DNA of 64,000 nt from Metridium senile (GCA_949775045.1 OX459101.1:20217316-20281315); one strand, 5' to 3'; numbered from the stretch's first letter, positions 1-11,575 are shown. Notes: generated from the sequence alone by a model not told the origin. Program-made: numbers and translations.

Positions 1-144
1 CTCACACTCAATATACCTCTACGTTAAATATTTTATCACACAACTTTGCTCACTACTCATTCTTGCGGAGGGAGGAAAACTGTATGACCAAAAGATAACC
101 CGTATGGCAATGGAGAGAATAACACATCAAACAAACTCAACTTA

Positions 145-230
145 ACATACAATCCATGCCAGAGCCGGGACTCGAACCTGGATCACAGCGGTAATAAGCG
201 CGCGGTAAACAACTTCACCGCCCAAAACAA
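145..230 (-). repeat. tRNA-derived SINE fragment
   Basis: On the minus strand a B-box-like motif (ggttcgagtcccgg) follows an A-box-like stretch (ttgggcggtgaagttg), the layout of a tRNA-derived pol III promoter. It does not fold as a clean tRNA, so a SINE relic is preferred. Confidence 0.5.
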
Positions 231-309
231 AACAATCTTGTTAGCATCAAACCCAGTCACTTCACTGTCCAATCAGAGATGTTGTTTGTTTATGGTCTAA
301 TTTACATAC

Positions 310-892
310 CTGTGTAAACCGGTTTGGATCCTGTTTAAATAGTGTCCAGTCTTTCTCGGTTACTTTGTCTTTTTCAGCGCGTTTTCTAATGAACCTTGGG
401 TCTTCGTTTAATAGTCTAGGAATGAACACATGGGTTAGCTTAAGATGGTGATGATGATGGTGATGGTGATGATGGTGATGATGGTGATGATGGTGATGAT
501 GATGGTGATGGTGATGATGGTGATGGTGATGATGGTGATGATGGTGATGATGGTGATGATGATGGTGATGGTGATGATGGTGATGATGGTGATGATGGTG
601 ATGATGGTGATGATGGTGATGATGGTGATGGTGATGATGGTGATGGTGATGATGATGATGATGGTGATTATGGTGATGATGATGGTGATGGTGATGATGG
701 TGATGATGGTGGTGATGGTGATGATGGTGATGATGGTGATGGTGTTGATGGTGATGATGGTGATGATGGTGATGATGATCATGTGGGAAGAGTTGTGTGT
801 TAAAATATGGCAATGATGGTGATAATAATGATGATAACGCTAATCTAATGATGATACTAATAACGATGATGATAATAATAATGCTGATAAAG

Positions 893-923
<31 letters not shown>

Positions 924-3900
924 TGGTGACGATGATGCATGGTAATAATGATAATAATGATAATTCATTACTTCAGTTTCCAGCAGCTTGTAATAGGCGG
1001 CATGACGGCGGGTTGTTGGTCTTGTGACATGGCTTCTAGTATCCATAGCAACGCACATAACTGGCGATTGACGCTTATCCTGTGTAGAAAGACAAACACA
1101 CGTGTGTCATTCACTTACAAACATACGACTATTTAGCAAAACAAGCATCAACAGAGAGAAATGGCGCAAGATTCTTTACTTCACCCTTCAGCCATGATAA
1201 TAATAATATACTAATAATATAATATAGCTTGTTTAGCGCTTATAAAAGTCTGTTCTAAGCGCTTAAAATAAAAAAAATGACTTCTGTTTTTTTTTTTTGG
1301 GGGGGGGGGGGGGGGAGGGATAGATATTGTAGTTTATAGTAGACAATAGTCCCCTTTACAGTTCCCTGCGCCATCTTGAAAGGTAGCCAGGCCTTTACAT
1401 CGAAGCGAGACTAACGTTGAGCTTGACGCAGGGAACTGTAGGTTTGGTTTCAATTACTCCCCGTGAAAACAGAAAAGTATCATGATTATTGTGAAAGAAG
1501 AGAATATTTGAATCTGAAGTCAAAATCCATCATGGCTTAATTTAAATGGCGCGGGAAGTGAACAATGATGAAATACGTGTCATTTCCTGCAGTCTTCTTA
1601 GCTGGATATTACAGTATTACCTGTCAGTGCTGTCGTTGTTGTTTATGTTCGAGTACATTGGTGAATAAGGCCGTGTGTTGTGCTGTTTTCTTGGTCGTCG
1701 ACTGCCTCGTGACGAGCTCGACATTGCCGACTTTGTCTTCCTTAGATAATTCCGATGGCCCGAAGGAGCGCTCGCGATGTTTCGGCGATCTTTCGTGAAG
1801 TATTCGGATGTTGAGGATCTAAAACAAGAAATAACCATTATTAGACTAGCCCATTGTTTTGTTTTAAGTCGAAATACGGGGAGTCGTTACCGAATCTTCC
1901 TAGCAAGTGGTTACTGTTTAAGTATATTCCCCTTCACAGTTCCCTGCGCCATCTTGAAAGGTAGCCGGGCCTTTGCATCGAAGCGAGACGAACGTTGAGC
2001 TTACAATGATAGAGACACCTGGATAATTGTCCCGCGAGGTGTTAAAAGGTCTCTATCATTGCAAGCTCAATGTTCGTCTCGCTTCGATGCAAAGGCCCAG
2101 CTACCTTTCAAGATGGCGCAGGGAACTGTGAAGGGGACTATTCGAAACACAACTGAGACTCACTTCCTCTACATTAAATATTTTAGCACACATGTTGATT
2201 GTTGCGGAAGGAGGAAAACTGGATAACCAGGAGAAACCCCCTTTTCTAGTACGTCATCGATGACGTCATTACATACCTATCGTACTCATCTGGTGTTTCT
2301 TGTGACGTATCGGTCACGTGGACAGTGGGTGTCGGTGGACTTAGTGTGTTGGCTGTATTTAACGATGAATCTACAACACAAACATGGAGAGAAATGCTGA
2401 GAAAATGACCATGTCACATAGGAAATGTTGACATACGCCAAACAATGACGTTTGTAGTGAAATTAGAATAGGAGTTATGAGTTGGAAGTGCGTTTTTGTT
2501 TCATGTTATCTATCACCGCTGTACTATATTTGACAAAAGGCGCATTTGCACAGGGATAGCCTCAATTTGCTGTATATTCAAATGTGTTTTCTATTGTTAA
2601 GCGATAACATCTTTTCGTGCTTTGCTTGAGAATTTTAAATATTTTGACAACATATCGACGACTTAGTCTGTGCAAATGCGCCTTTTGTCAAATAGTACAG
2701 CGGTGATAGATAACGTGAAATTGGTGTATAGGTGGATGTACAGTGATGTATTTTGTTAAGGTTTTAACAACCAACCATTGTTATTAGAACAAAGAAAATT
2801 ACAAACTATTGTGAAAATGGTTGGCAAATTAGCATCACAATATCAACACTTGTAAACACTACGCTCATCTATTAGGAGAACAGTTCTATAATATATATGT
2901 AGATATAGTACTTACTGAGTTTCTTCCATCGTTGGCTGCTTGTAGTCGAGCCTGTACTGTCAGGTCGATCTTTAGTCTCTCTGATGTCAAGAAACTGGTC
3001 GTCAAATGTAGTATCCATGTTAGGTGTAGGGCTTGGAGGCAACGCTATTATCATACTGAGAAAAACAACAACATCACGTTAATATAGATACCTTTGATTG
3101 TCCGAAAGGGATTATGGGCAAACACATGGTGATGATACTGATGATGATAATAATGATGATGATAATGACACGTGAAACTTTGTTCCGTAAGACAGTGTAT
3201 TAACTGAACATGCGCAGTCATCGTACATTATTACCCAGCAAGCACCGCAAGGATGTGACTAGCACCCAGTCCTCAAGTGTGCATGTATGCCTTACCTTTT
3301 AAGGTCATCATCGATGTCGTCATCGTCTGTGTTCTCACCATCTGATGCAGGTGGTAACATCTCGTTCTTGGCTGCTTCTTCTTTCTTCCTTCGCTCTTCT
3401 TCGGCCACAGCTTGCTACAAGTGGAAGAGGAAACTCAATTCTCTACTTTTGTTTCTGGGGTTTAGTATGTAAACTAATGTGTGCTGATATAGCGTACTTT
3501 ACATCGTCTCGCTTTACAATTAACTATATGTACGGACCGCTATTTTTAAAAAGCGCGCACTGCAGCCACGCGGCTTAAAATCATGAGGGGTTAATATGTA
3601 ATGTAATGTGTGCAGTTATAAAGCACACGGGGTTTGACAGAACACGAGAGAAGTGGTAAGAGAAGCACGACGCTAGACAGAGCTCAACACTTCTCGAGTG
3701 TTCTGACAATCCCCAAGTGCTTTGTAACTGCATACAGCACATAAAACAAGTTTTCTATTTCTTTTATAAAAAACAAATTAAACAATACGTTTGATCAACA
3801 TACAAACGCGCGTGCTGTGTGCTCTCATAAACCACGCGCCTTATGGTACAATAGTGTACGTACCTTTCGCTCTTGCTCATCTTTGACAATACGATACAAA

Positions 3901-5384
3901 CCAAAACCAAGCTTGACGGCATTGACCATTTTCCTGTCAACACGAAATGCACAGTAATTAAACAATCAGCTAAAGCTCACTTTCTCACATCTATCCTTTC
4001 ATCAATCAATTTTTTTGAAGCGAGACGAACGTTGAGCTCGCAATGATAGAGAACATTTAACCTTGCGGGACCGATTATTCACGTGTCTCTATCATTGCAA
4101 GCTCAACGTTCGTCTCGCTTCGATGCAAAGGCCCGACTACCTTTCAAGATGGCGCAGGGAACTTTGAAGGGGACTATTGTCTTACCTGCCCTTGTTGACT
4201 TGTGCCCGTATATCGTTGATTTGTTTTGGTTTGTAAGTCGTTGCCTGGGCGACGGTAGGATGATGTTGGATCTAAACAACAAAACCATTATTTATTATCG
4301 AAATATAGAGTAATTCGTTCTACGGCTATTAGCCTGTAATATATTCTTTAGAATTTGACTACAGCCCATGGTATTTTGAAGTGTTTCAATAGACCGATCC
4401 AAGGTTATTGCCGCCATCTTGTAGGGGGTGCAGAACTACTGGGGCGAGTAGTAAATGTATGTATTTTTGAACTTATATAACTCCACTGGAAATTGCCGAA
4501 TGTTCAATATAAACATTTTATATCAAAGATGCTATGCATGGCTATACCTGAGATCAAACTAAGGTTGTTAAATTATGTGAGACGTATGTAAACGGCGATT
4601 TAAAATCTCCCTATATTTACTGTGTAATTCTATATCGCTGAAACAAAGTGTTTGTATGTAGATCTAAAATATTGATTACAGAGCCTGTAGCCCGTTTCCC
4701 AGCGCTATTTTTTGGTTATGTTATAAACAAATGCAAAACCTTTGATAGACAATTTTAACTTTGAAAATCCAATGAATTGGAAGAAAAATACGTACGTTCA
4801 AAGTGGTCCAAAATCACATACATTCTCTACTCGCCCCAGTAGTGTTGCACCCCTTGCAAGATGGCGGCAATAGCCTTGGATCGGTCTATTGTTTGATAAT
4901 GTGTACATTTCTTAAATTACTGTGAGCTGTAGTCAAATTCTAAAGAATATATTACACGCTATCGAGTCTGAGGTTGTGGACGAGAACCGTGAAAAGTACC
5001 AATTGTATCACGGCTATGAAATCAATGAGTATATGTGAGCATAGTGTTGGTATTTTGATGCTAATTTGCCAACCATTTTCACAATAGTTTTTTTAATTTT
5101 CTTTGTTCTAATAACAATGGTTGGTTGGCAAAACCATAACAAAATACGTCACTGTACGTCCAACTATACGGTTTGATTGACAACTGCTAATTTGCGTAAG
5201 TTTCATGTTATCTAGCACCGCTGTACTATTTGACAAAAAGGGATAGCCTCAATTGAGAATAGTCCAGTTTAATTGTAAGGGAGGGAGGGGAGGGCGAGTA
5301 AGTATAACATACCCTTGTTAAGGCCGTCTTTGCAATGGTGATTTCATCCTCCGTGTCAGAATCACTCGAAGACGAATCACTCTC
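310..5384 (-). CDS. Unrecognised multi-exon gene, partial (nine exons)
   Basis: I do not recognise this protein. Nine exons with good splice sites and matching phases run 5384-5313, 4271-4186, 3933-3864, 3414-3296, 3055-2916, 2370-2277, 1818-1621, 1035-972 and 438-310; the frame stays open throughout (about 323 residues) and continues past the last donor (gtatgt at 309) off the left edge. The first exon shown has no start codon, so more exons lie to the right or were missed. The product is hydrophilic: an acidic Ser/Asp run (ESDSSSSDSDTEDE), a basic helical part (INDIRAQVNKGRKMVNAVKL), a Glu/Lys-rich stretch followed by an Asp cluster, Ser/Thr/Pro-rich linkers, and a final segment with PRFIRKRAEKDKVTEKDW. 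No membrane segment or signal peptide is seen, so an intracellular, partly disordered protein is inferred. The intron at 439-971 is filled with ATG/GTG trinucleotide repeats. Splice phases agree at all eight joints, which supports a real gene. Confidence 0.6.
445..955. repeat. Trinucleotide microsatellite (GTGATG/ATG, then AAT/GAT-rich)
   Basis: Roughly 330 bases of imperfect gatggt/gat units (445-778) are followed, after about 25 unrelated bases, by gat/aat-rich sequence to about 955. It fills the intron between the last two visible exons of the left-edge gene and gives spurious poly-His, poly-Ile and Met/Val reading frames. Confidence 0.95.
1346..1441. repeat. Foldback MITE family B, internally deleted copy
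   Basis: Carries the family B end (cagttccctgcgccatcttg) and about 75 bases of the left arm, then jumps straight to the outer end of the right arm (gcagggaactgta). A poly-G run lies just upstream at about 1300-1316. Confidence 0.75.
1927..2146. repeat. Foldback MITE family B, full copy
   Basis: Two inverted arms of about 95 bases, nearly perfect, flank a short loop (cacctggataattgtcccgc). The ends read ccccttcacagttccctgcg and its reverse complement. It lies inside an intron of the left-edge gene. Confidence 0.9.
2497..2724. repeat. Foldback MITE family A, full copy
   Basis: Inverted ends gtttcatgttatctatcacc / ggtgatagataacgtgaaa, with inner matching arms (gcgcatttgcacagggatag and its inverse). 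Same family at 26786, 40300, 45108 and 46359. Intronic. Confidence 0.85.
2728..2862. repeat. MITE family N copy
   Basis: About 130 bases sharing ccaaccattgttattagaac and ggttggcaaattagcatcac with copies at 5046, 43690, 52775 and 57250. The internal 'ccaacca...tggttgg' pair can fold back. Intronic. Confidence 0.7.
3545..3840. repeat. Foldback repeat family I
   Basis: Inverted arms around acacgagagaagtg / cacttctcgagtgt, flanked by agttataaagcac and its inverse, then acgcgcgtgctgtgtgctct. Related copies at 32045, 53885 and 59885. Lies between two exons of the left-edge gene. Confidence 0.7.
4017..4175. repeat. Foldback MITE family B, 5'-truncated copy
   Basis: The right arm is complete (ending gcgcagggaactttgaagggg); the left arm starts inside, at gaagcgagacgaacg. 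Its right end lies about 10 bases from the splice donor of the exon at 4186-4271. Confidence 0.85.
4325..4995. repeat. Foldback family K copy interrupted by foldback family L (4388-4892)
   Basis: The outer element has the K signature (taatatattctttagaattt...aaattctaaagaatatatta). Inside, 4388-4892 is a second foldback with about 50-base arms (atagaccgatccaaggttat at one end, its inverse at the other) that also carry gccgccatcttg. This is a nested insertion. Intronic. Confidence 0.75.
5046..5255. repeat. MITE N copy followed by a fragment of MITE A
   Basis: 5046-5165 matches family N (inverted relative to 2728). 5204-5255 is one end of family A (gtttcatgttatctagcacc) with the rest missing. 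Confidence 0.7.
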
Positions 5385-5486
5385 CTGGAACTAGAATGAT
5401 AAGATACATCACGATTATCATATATATATATATATATATCATATTGATTGGTTCATCACTTTTCACGCTTCACATTTATACTTACA

Positions 5487-5661
5487 GTGGCGGAACTAGG
5501 AATATTTTAGGGGGGGGGGGGGTGAATGTGAAGCTAGTTTGTTGGTATTTGTGCATTGTTCATATGTTACTCATGAAATAAAACACAATAAAAAGCAGAA
5601 AACGGAGCAAAAATGGGGGGCGGCTAGCCACCCTATTCACCACCCCTAGATCCGCCACTAA
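5487..5661. mobile_element. Short TIR element with G-rich end
   Basis: Inverted ends agtggcggaactagg and cctagatccgccact bound about 170 bases with a G run next to the left end. A possible short target duplication (actta) flanks it. No coding content. Confidence 0.6.
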
Positions 5662-5786
5662 CTTAGTATCTCTCTTAGGCCCGTTTGCCCAGGCATTAAG
5701 ACATTGAAGAACCGAAAGCAATCCTTCCAAATCATTGTTTTCTCTAGGGATAGGACGACGTCTGAAACATGTAGCAAACAATTTTT

Positions 5787-6453
5787 TTTAATTTTTTTTA
5801 TTTAATCACTTCCATCTTAAAAATACAATATAATACAAAAAACAAAATACTAAAATGAGAATTGCTAAAAATTAATACATGAAGTGGTGAGGGATTACAC
5901 AACAGAGCGAGGCTCCAGATTAATTAAGTGTACCCGGAAATAATATAAATAACAATAATAAAATACAATATGTGATTAAAACATAATTCTAGCTAGTAAA
6001 TATTCTATTAATAATAAAATAAAAAAAATAATCATAATAAAAATACTATTTACATTGGTTACGTATATTTTACTGAGTGAATAATAATAATAAAAAATAG
6101 TAAAATGATAATAATAATATATTATATATAAAACTTGGCAAGAAATTCTAAATACAATTACTTTCGGTCACAGTCTGCAAATTAGTAGCAGCATGATTTA
6201 GAAGAAAGGATATTACGGTACGTAGGAGCAACACTTAGCACAAACAGATTTCCAGGTGTTAAACTTATCGGTATTATATGTGTTAATAGTAAAAGCAGCA
6301 GAGTAATATGTTTGATTAGTAAAGATTTAAACAGGTTAATAGAAGTAACAGAACGAACCGACTGGGGAAGATTATTCCAGACTTTAGGCATGCGATTAAA
6401 ATTGAATACAAACAATGGTCCCGCGGGAGGTCTTTGTCTGATGACCATATTTT
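5787..6453 (-). mobile_element. LINE 3' end, copy A (left part)
   Basis: Minus-strand reading gives the typical C-terminal tail of a non-LTR retrotransposon reverse-transcriptase protein (FNRMPKVWNNLPQSVRSVTS), followed by an AT-rich 3' region ending gtgattaaataaa. The copy continues at 8918-9020 after interruption by a DNA transposon. It is 5'-truncated and non-functional. Confidence 0.8.
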
Positions 6454-7108
6454 GTCGAGAGTCGAGAGTCGAGAGTACCGGGTCGAGAGTCGAGAGTACC
6501 ATGTCGAGAGTCCGAAATATGCAAAATTGAAAAATACAAAAACTAAATAAATAATAAAAAAATGTAATTAATGTATGTATGAAAGAACTTAATTGCAAAT
6601 AATCCTCTCACCAATACAATACAATCGTCAAACTTCACCTTACTTTGAATACGAACAACAGGTAATAAAATGTAGTTTCTATAAACCGTTTGGATGCTTG
6701 AAGGACAAGACCTCCTTTCGCCACTGAAACGGTTATGAAACACGCTAGTTTTGTTTTCTTCCGACGCAGTCAATGATAAAATTTAATATCAATTGATAGT
6801 TAATTGACTAATTACTCAATTGACTATCAATTTATATCAATTTTATTAATTGGCAAATACAAATCAATTTTTATCAATTAAATACGTCGTGAGTTCTCTA
6901 TCTTGTCCCTGAAGAGTAGTATTGGACTGTTCCGACTATTTCATTTCTTTACAAGCTGGAGATTCTTCAGTTATTATCTATGTGGGATCATTATAGATTT
7001 ACACTCCTTTTCAACCACTGTTCCGTACACATACGCAAATTTGTTTATGCACATACTATAACTGACCTAACATTCTCACTTTTACGATTATATTAAAAAT
7101 ATATTGCT

Positions 7109-7456
7109 TTAAAAAATGTAAGGATATTTTCGGTAATAAACAATACGCTCAGTACTTAATACATCAAAGCGATGAGCCTGGAGGTAGTTGAAGGTTTCCT
7201 TCTTCAAAATCTCGGTGTCCTGGCCCATTTGGAAAGCAGCCGAAGAAAAAAAACAGTTTCCATTCCCACTTAGGTTGAAGGACACTTCAAACCCTTGTTG
7301 TCTTATTCTTGCAAAGAATGTGTCCATAGTTAGTTCGAATAGTTTGACAAGCGATAGATAGTTCGTATCAGAAACGGAACGACGATAACTGAGAACTTGA
7401 TCTGGTGCGAAAGCTTGCTGAATCAAAATGCTATGAAAGGTGTCATTCAAATTCAC
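7109..7456 (-). pseudogene. OTU-like cysteine protease domain fragment (transposon-borne)
   Basis: The ORF contains SGNGNCFFSSAAFQMGQD followed by a helix ending YLQAHR, which resembles the start of an OTU domain (usual motif DGNC, with the nucleophile Cys in NC). Here the Asp before GNC is Asn. The domain's C-terminal His region is absent, so this is truncated. OTU domains are often carried by transposable elements, and the ORF lies within the 6454-8908 element. It is probably not a functional protease. Confidence 0.5.
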
Positions 7457-8179
7457 ACAAAGAGGGGCATTTTTTTAGAAGTTTAATATTTAATACCTAC
7501 GAGTTCAAGCGAACCAACAAAGTTCCGAATGTTAAAAAAATCAAATGATATCAATTTATTTAATTACCTTGTGTTCTTTGTTCAGTTTATTTTTTATATA
7601 TATTTTTTTTAATTGAACTTTCCATCGTTCCCCCTAAACATTTGTAGCCGAAGATCATTCCTTCCATAAACAATGCAAGAAAATAATATTTAGAGTCAAA
7701 GTAATAATACAACTGAAGAAACTAAATAGCAAGAAATTGATGTTACAAAATATAAAACAGGAAACAACTACAGGATGCTTTTGAATCTTACACTCCTAAT
7801 ATCGTTAATAAATTCACTCGCCGCCTAACCCGCCTTCTTCTACAGCTTTCTAAGCACAGTGTTCGTTCGTCAGACATGTTGATAATTTGTTCTATTAAAA
7901 CTCCACAAAAAGTATTAAGCGTGAAACGTGTATTTAAAAAATGCACTTGTGTACTGAGAAAAGTCTCAAATTGCATGAATAACTGACAGAAGTCAATATT
8001 ACAAACACCTCTCCCCTTATAAAAATGTGTTTGATGTTCTATGTTTTACCTACAGCATTCACTGGTTTATACTGATTAGATTTGTAGCATACCAATGAAA
8101 GCTTTGTAACTAATAACAACCGAGGTAAAATTACAGGAACTGGACATCCACAAATTTATGATTGCGTCATAGAGTGCAT

Positions 8180-8462
8180 TATAGAGTGGTTTCATAAACC
8201 TGTGAAACACACATGCACTTTAGCGTATTTAGAACTATTATATATACTCTAATTCTATTGTTTTCTTTTGTGTTTATTGGACTCTTACTGAAACTCTAAT
8301 AAACACACTTTGTTTCACGGATTTAGAGTTGTTCAGTTTCTCATTTACCCGAGAAATAAAGTGTTTATAATAAAAGTGTGCCGGATACTGTAGTCAACAC
8401 AATTTAAAAGTAATACACTTTAAAAAGTGTTTCGCGGGTTCATGAAAACGACTCTATATAAA
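8180..8462. repeat. Foldback repeat family E
   Basis: The inverted ends carry aacctgtgaaacac and gtgtttcgcgggtt, and internal pieces (ttgtttcacgg) repeat the same motif. A related copy at 25794-25920 has cgggtta next to gtgtttcac. It lies within the OTU transposon. Confidence 0.5.
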
Positions 8463-8917
8463 CCACTGTAATAGTTAACAATTATTATTCCAATCGAGCT
8501 TTGTTGTTATTAATAGTATTCGCTTTCGGCAACTGATAATTGGTATTAAAAATTGAAAAGTTTCTGTACATGTTCAGCTACATGCCATCAAACCGTGTAC
8601 AAGCGATAGGGTCGAATGAGTTCAACTCAATTGTATTATTAAATGTAGTTATATGTTAAATAGTTTATCTAAACAATTACATTATTTTTATGATCTTCAC
8701 AAAATATACCTTTTTGATTTATCACTATTTTAGACTTGGTGCGCTTAAAAACAATTTTGACATTTTGTAATAACTTCATTTAATATTTTTTTAATAATTT
8801 CATTTTTATTGTATTTTTCAATTTCGCATATTTCGGACTCTCGACTCTCGACCTGGTACTCTCGACTCTCGACCCGGTACTCTCGACTCTCGACAAAAAA
8901 CTAGACTCCCATATTTT

Positions 8918-9020
8918 CCGCATTCTAAATGATTATCTTGTGTACATCATGTACTAAGTCATTGGATATCGATCACGAGGTGGTGCAAACTGAAAGGATT
9001 TTATCTTTCTAAACCCGACT
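8918..9020 (-). mobile_element. LINE copy A, right (5') remainder
   Basis: Matches 9684-9757 of LINE copy B closely (gtcattggatatcgatcacg). It directly continues copy A once the 6454-8908 insert and one target duplication are removed. Confidence 0.8.
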
Positions 9021-9022
9021 AT

Positions 9023-9765
9023 TTATTTATTTAATCACTTCCACCTTAAAAATACAATATAATACAAAAAACAAAATACTAAAATGAGAAGTTGCTAAAA
9101 AATAATACATGAAGTGGTGAGGGATTACACAACAGAGCGAGGCTCCAGATTAAGTGTACCCGGAAATAATATAAATAAATTAACATTAATAAAATACAAT
9201 ACAATATGTGATTAAAACATAATTCTAGCTAGTAAATATTCTATTAATAATAAAATAAAAAAAATAATCATAATAAAAATACTATTTACATTGGTTACGT
9301 ATATTTTACTGAGTGAATAATAATAATAAAAAATAGTAAAATGATAATAATAATATATTATATATAAAACTTGGCAAGAAATTCTAAATACAATTACTTT
9401 CGGTCACAGTCTGCAAATTAGTAGCAGCATGATTTAGAAGAAAGGGTATTACGGTAGGAGCAACACTTAGCACAAACAGATTTCCAGGTGTTAAAGTTAT
9501 CGGTATTATATGTGTTAATAGTAAAAGCAGCAGAGTAATATGTTTGATTAGTAAAGATTTAAACAGGTTAATAGAAGTAACAGAACGAACCGACTGGGGA
9601 AGATTATTCCAGACTCTAGGCATGCGATTAAAATTGAATACAAACAATGGTCCCGCGGGAGGTCCTTGTCTGATGACCTCTTTCCGCATTCTAAATGCTA
9701 AGTCATTGGATATCGATCACGAGGTGGTGCAAACTGAAAGGATTCTATCTTTCTAAACGACTATC
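9023..9765 (-). mobile_element. LINE 3' end, copy B
   Basis: Nearly identical to copy A. The minus frame encodes the reverse-transcriptase C-terminal tail (RMPRVWNNLPQSVRSVTS). Copies A and B are head to tail and truncated at about the same 5' point. Copy B ends about 30 bases before the start codon of the downstream phospholipase-like gene. Confidence 0.8.
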
Positions 9766-9796
9766 ATTCGACACGGGTCGCCGTATTAGTTAAAAA

Positions 9797-11237
9797 ATGA
9801 ATGCACTTATACAAGCGAGACGCCATAGAACCAGTTTATTTGACATAAGTCAATTAGTTGACAAACATGTACATATAGCATTTATATCGATTGAGCACGA
9901 GTTGATAGGTGATAAAGCTGCCTCGAAGCGTACGCTAAGTTTGCCAAATGGATTGGAGCTATCATTCGGTCAAATCATTGCCCTGGCAGGCGACTTTTAC
10001 GGCGTTCCAGAAAAGCCAATAATTGATCCGACGGAGAAAGATACCCATTTACGTCGTAAACGCTTTATGGAATGGCATGCTACTTTGGCAAATGCTGATG
10101 GAATCGAGCTAGAGCTGGACCAGATATTAGAAGTAATGGATGAAGAAAAACGTCTTATGAAGGAGGCTTTGGATAATAATGTAACCATTGAAGACATTGA
10201 AAAATTTGAAACATCACTGGTACAGAAATGGGACGAGATAACTGGTGGGTGGTGGATCAAAGGTGTGCCTATTTTATTCGGACGGGTAATGAAGCTCGCT
10301 CAGAGCAATTACGATCATTTCATGCCTTACGCAAAAGACGCATATTTGGTTGGCCATGAACTGGCCATGGAGAAAGCACAAGAGGCGAGCAAAGCAGCAA
10401 ACAACGGAGAAAAGTCAAAGTTACTTAAAGAAGCATTATCCATGGATGCGTTTGCCTGTCACTTCCTAACCGATAGCTTTGCCAGTGGACATATGAGGTA
10501 AGACAGTTTCATAATTTATAACACAGATAACCTAAGCTCTATAAAAATAATTGTGAAGTTTCAAGCCATTTGGAGCAGTATTAAGCGAGTATTGGAATAT
10601 ACTCTTCCTTGATAATAAAGAATTACAAAGAAAATAGTGGAAGTAATAAAGGAAAAAGAGCTTAAACAGTATTTTTCCCTTTGGACTTCCGTTACTATAG
10701 CGCAATGCATTGTGGTTGACTTGGATTCTTTAAGTCTAACTTTGGCTATAATACTAATCAAACGTTTGTTTTTATAGGACAACTAGACGTGAACTGCCAG
10801 AGCAAGTAACACCATCTAAGATTGGTGACTTATTGTGTAAATACATGCATGATGAAGATAACAGGTTTGGTCTCCGTGTAACAAACAAACGTGGAGACAA
10901 GTGGGTGGCATATGGTGACTGCATGTTACTAAAACCCAAAGACAAACGCAATTTGGAGATTGTTGTAGAAGCTGTTAAAACATCAGTTGATGAAGTGAAG
11001 AACGCCTTCAAGTTTCCTGACGCAGCGACAAGATCCACCAGTGTAACCGACTACATTCCATTTGTAGATCCCAGCGAGAAAAACAACTTCCCCATGTTCA
11101 AAATGAAAGAAGGCAAACTACTTCGCCGAGCTGATCTGGAAAATCTCAGCGATTCTGCTACCATCGACAACTGGACTGGAGTGGGTACTGTATGGAAACT
11201 AAAGTCGTATAAGCCTTCTCGATCCCAAATACCGTGA
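9797..11237 (+). CDS. Zinc-dependent phospholipase C-like protein
   Basis: Exons 9797-10497 and 10778-11237 (AG|gtaaga donor, ttatag acceptor, phase 2) join into 386 residues. The protein resembles a family I know chiefly from bacteria, annotated as zinc-dependent phospholipase C-like: an LPNGLELSFGQIIALAGDFYG segment near residue 52 and the metal-site-like ACHFLTDSFASGHMR at residues 220-234 (His222, Asp226, His232), with the intron splitting Arg234; then TTRRELPEQ and a FGLRVTNKRGDKWVAYGDC motif in exon 2. No signal peptide or membrane segment is apparent, so cytosolic location is inferred; substrate is unknown. The ATG at 9797 is the first in frame and sits only about 30 bases from a LINE copy, so the true 5' UTR may be elsewhere. 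Presence of one spliceosomal intron argues for a resident eukaryotic gene rather than contamination. Confidence 0.8.
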
Positions 11238-11289
11238 TATCGATGATATGTGGAACTTGTAGCAGCGGCACTTGTAGCAAGCTCTGGAA

Positions 11290-11575
11290 ACTAGCTTATA
11301 CTGACGAGTAAACTAGTATAGGCTGCGTCGGTGTTTGATATAAACGATAGGCCATAGAATGAAATTTGTAACACCGTAAAAAAAGAAATAGAAACTAGCG
11401 AGTAAACTAGTATAGGCTGCGTCGGTGTTTGATATAAACGATAGGTAATAGAATGAAGTTTGTAACACCGTAAATAATGTTAACTTAACTTTACTTAAAT
11501 GGAAACTAGCGAGTAAAGTAGTATAGGCTGCGTCGGTGTTTGATATAAACGATAGGTAATAGAATGATTTATTAC
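11290..11575. repeat. Repeat family C, three tandem units
   Basis: Units of about 110 bases carrying actagcgagtaaactagtat, ggctgcgtcggtgtttgata and aatttgtaacaccgtaaa. They start about 55 bases after the phospholipase-like stop codon. Confidence 0.85.

Larger units (their letters stand above)
6454..8908. mobile_element. DNA transposon relic with OTU-like ORF, inserted in a LINE
   Basis: Subterminal inverted repeats built from gtcgagagtcgagagtacc units, followed by cgaaatatgc(a/g)aaattgaaaaatac, occur at both ends (6454-6540 and 8810-8896, inverted). The 9-bp sequence ccatatttt is present on both sides (6445-6453 and 8909-8917), and the sister LINE copy lacks the insert at the same place, so the borders are well defined. 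Only one short coding relic (7109-7456) remains. A 9-bp duplication fits Mutator-like elements, but no transposase is visible. Confidence 0.7.

Noticed and set aside
262..813. 183-codon ORF with a very long poly-His run
   Set aside because: Only its C-terminal part (438-310) is a real exon. The His run is a translated GTGATG microsatellite in the adjoining intron.
5660..5781. Minus-strand ORF RRPIPRENNDLEGLLSVLQC as an upstream exon of the left-edge gene
   Set aside because: The acceptor is plausible, but no donor matches the phase 0 required by the next exon; a transposon end adjoins it. Left unassigned.
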